Assembly: GCA_910584735.1 (NCBI GenBank)
Contig: CAJUBM010000033.1
Span: 1-24,239 of the forward strand
Length of the DNA: 24,239 nucleotides
Source of the DNA: an uncultured Muribaculaceae bacterium
GTDB lineage: Bacteria > Bacteroidota > Bacteroidia > Bacteroidales > Muribaculaceae
Reading direction: 5' to 3'
The notes under the pieces are model-generated. The model was not told where the DNA came from and searched no databases. It saw nothing but the letters and a program-made list of their open reading frames with translations. Of the stretch, positions 24,217 through 24,239 are shown piece after piece. Each line of letters opens with the position of its first letter. Position 1 is the first letter of the stretch. The position numbers and the translations under genes are program-made.

Positions 24217-24239
24217 CAAAATAAACCCCTTAACTAATT

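Overview
The window looks like the chromosome of a Bacteroidales bacterium, most likely from the Muribaculaceae (S24-7) or a close relative. Three things point there. Many gene starts have a promoter of the Bacteroidetes type, a TTG/TTTG box about 18-20 bases before TAnnTTTG. The window carries two PorU-like C25 cysteine peptidases and a secreted leucine-rich repeat protein with a type IX secretion tail. The core genes (Rex, DUF3467-CysS, a RecD-like helicase, and AroA with a small membrane protein and an ABC-3 permease) are of Bacteroidales type. The family-level placement is inference.

Layout. The left edge cuts a tRNA-Phe (minus strand). Next are a TfoX-like/YjaB-like acetyltransferase fusion (minus), a repeat element, a secreted LRR protein (plus) and a RecD-like helicase (minus). 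A visibly AT-rich insert at about 4.1-6.9 kb holds a complete type II restriction-modification pair: a D12-class adenine methyltransferase and an AlwI-family endonuclease, overlapping by 14 bases. A strong hairpin terminator separates it from the DUF3467-cysS operon (minus).

From 8.9 kb to 23.9 kb every gene is on the minus strand. In transcription order these are: a MalY/PatB-type PLP lyase, aroA, a small CCxxHxxC membrane protein, an ABC-3 metal transporter permease, a GH25 lysozyme, a PorU-like peptidase, a large polytopic membrane protein, Rex, a degenerate fumarylacetoacetase-like protein, and a second PorU-like peptidase. Spacing is tight or overlapping from aroA to the membrane protein, so that stretch is probably one operon joining aromatic amino acid synthesis to envelope and secretion functions. 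A tRNA-Leu(CAG) with its own promoter closes the right edge.

The most unusual feature is a family of three short palindromic repeats at 990-1173, 13894-14078 (both long, about 185 bp) and 22640-22730 (a 91-bp short form). All share near-identical terminal inverted repeats and are flanked by TA. Removing the third copy with one TA restores a 3-base junction between the PLP lyase stop codon and the aroA start codon. This looks like a MITE-type, non-autonomous transposon. One of its ends carries an outward TAATTTTG promoter box that faces the acetyltransferase gene in copy 1 and rex in copy 2.

No CRISPR array, rRNA, prophage or full insertion sequence was seen.
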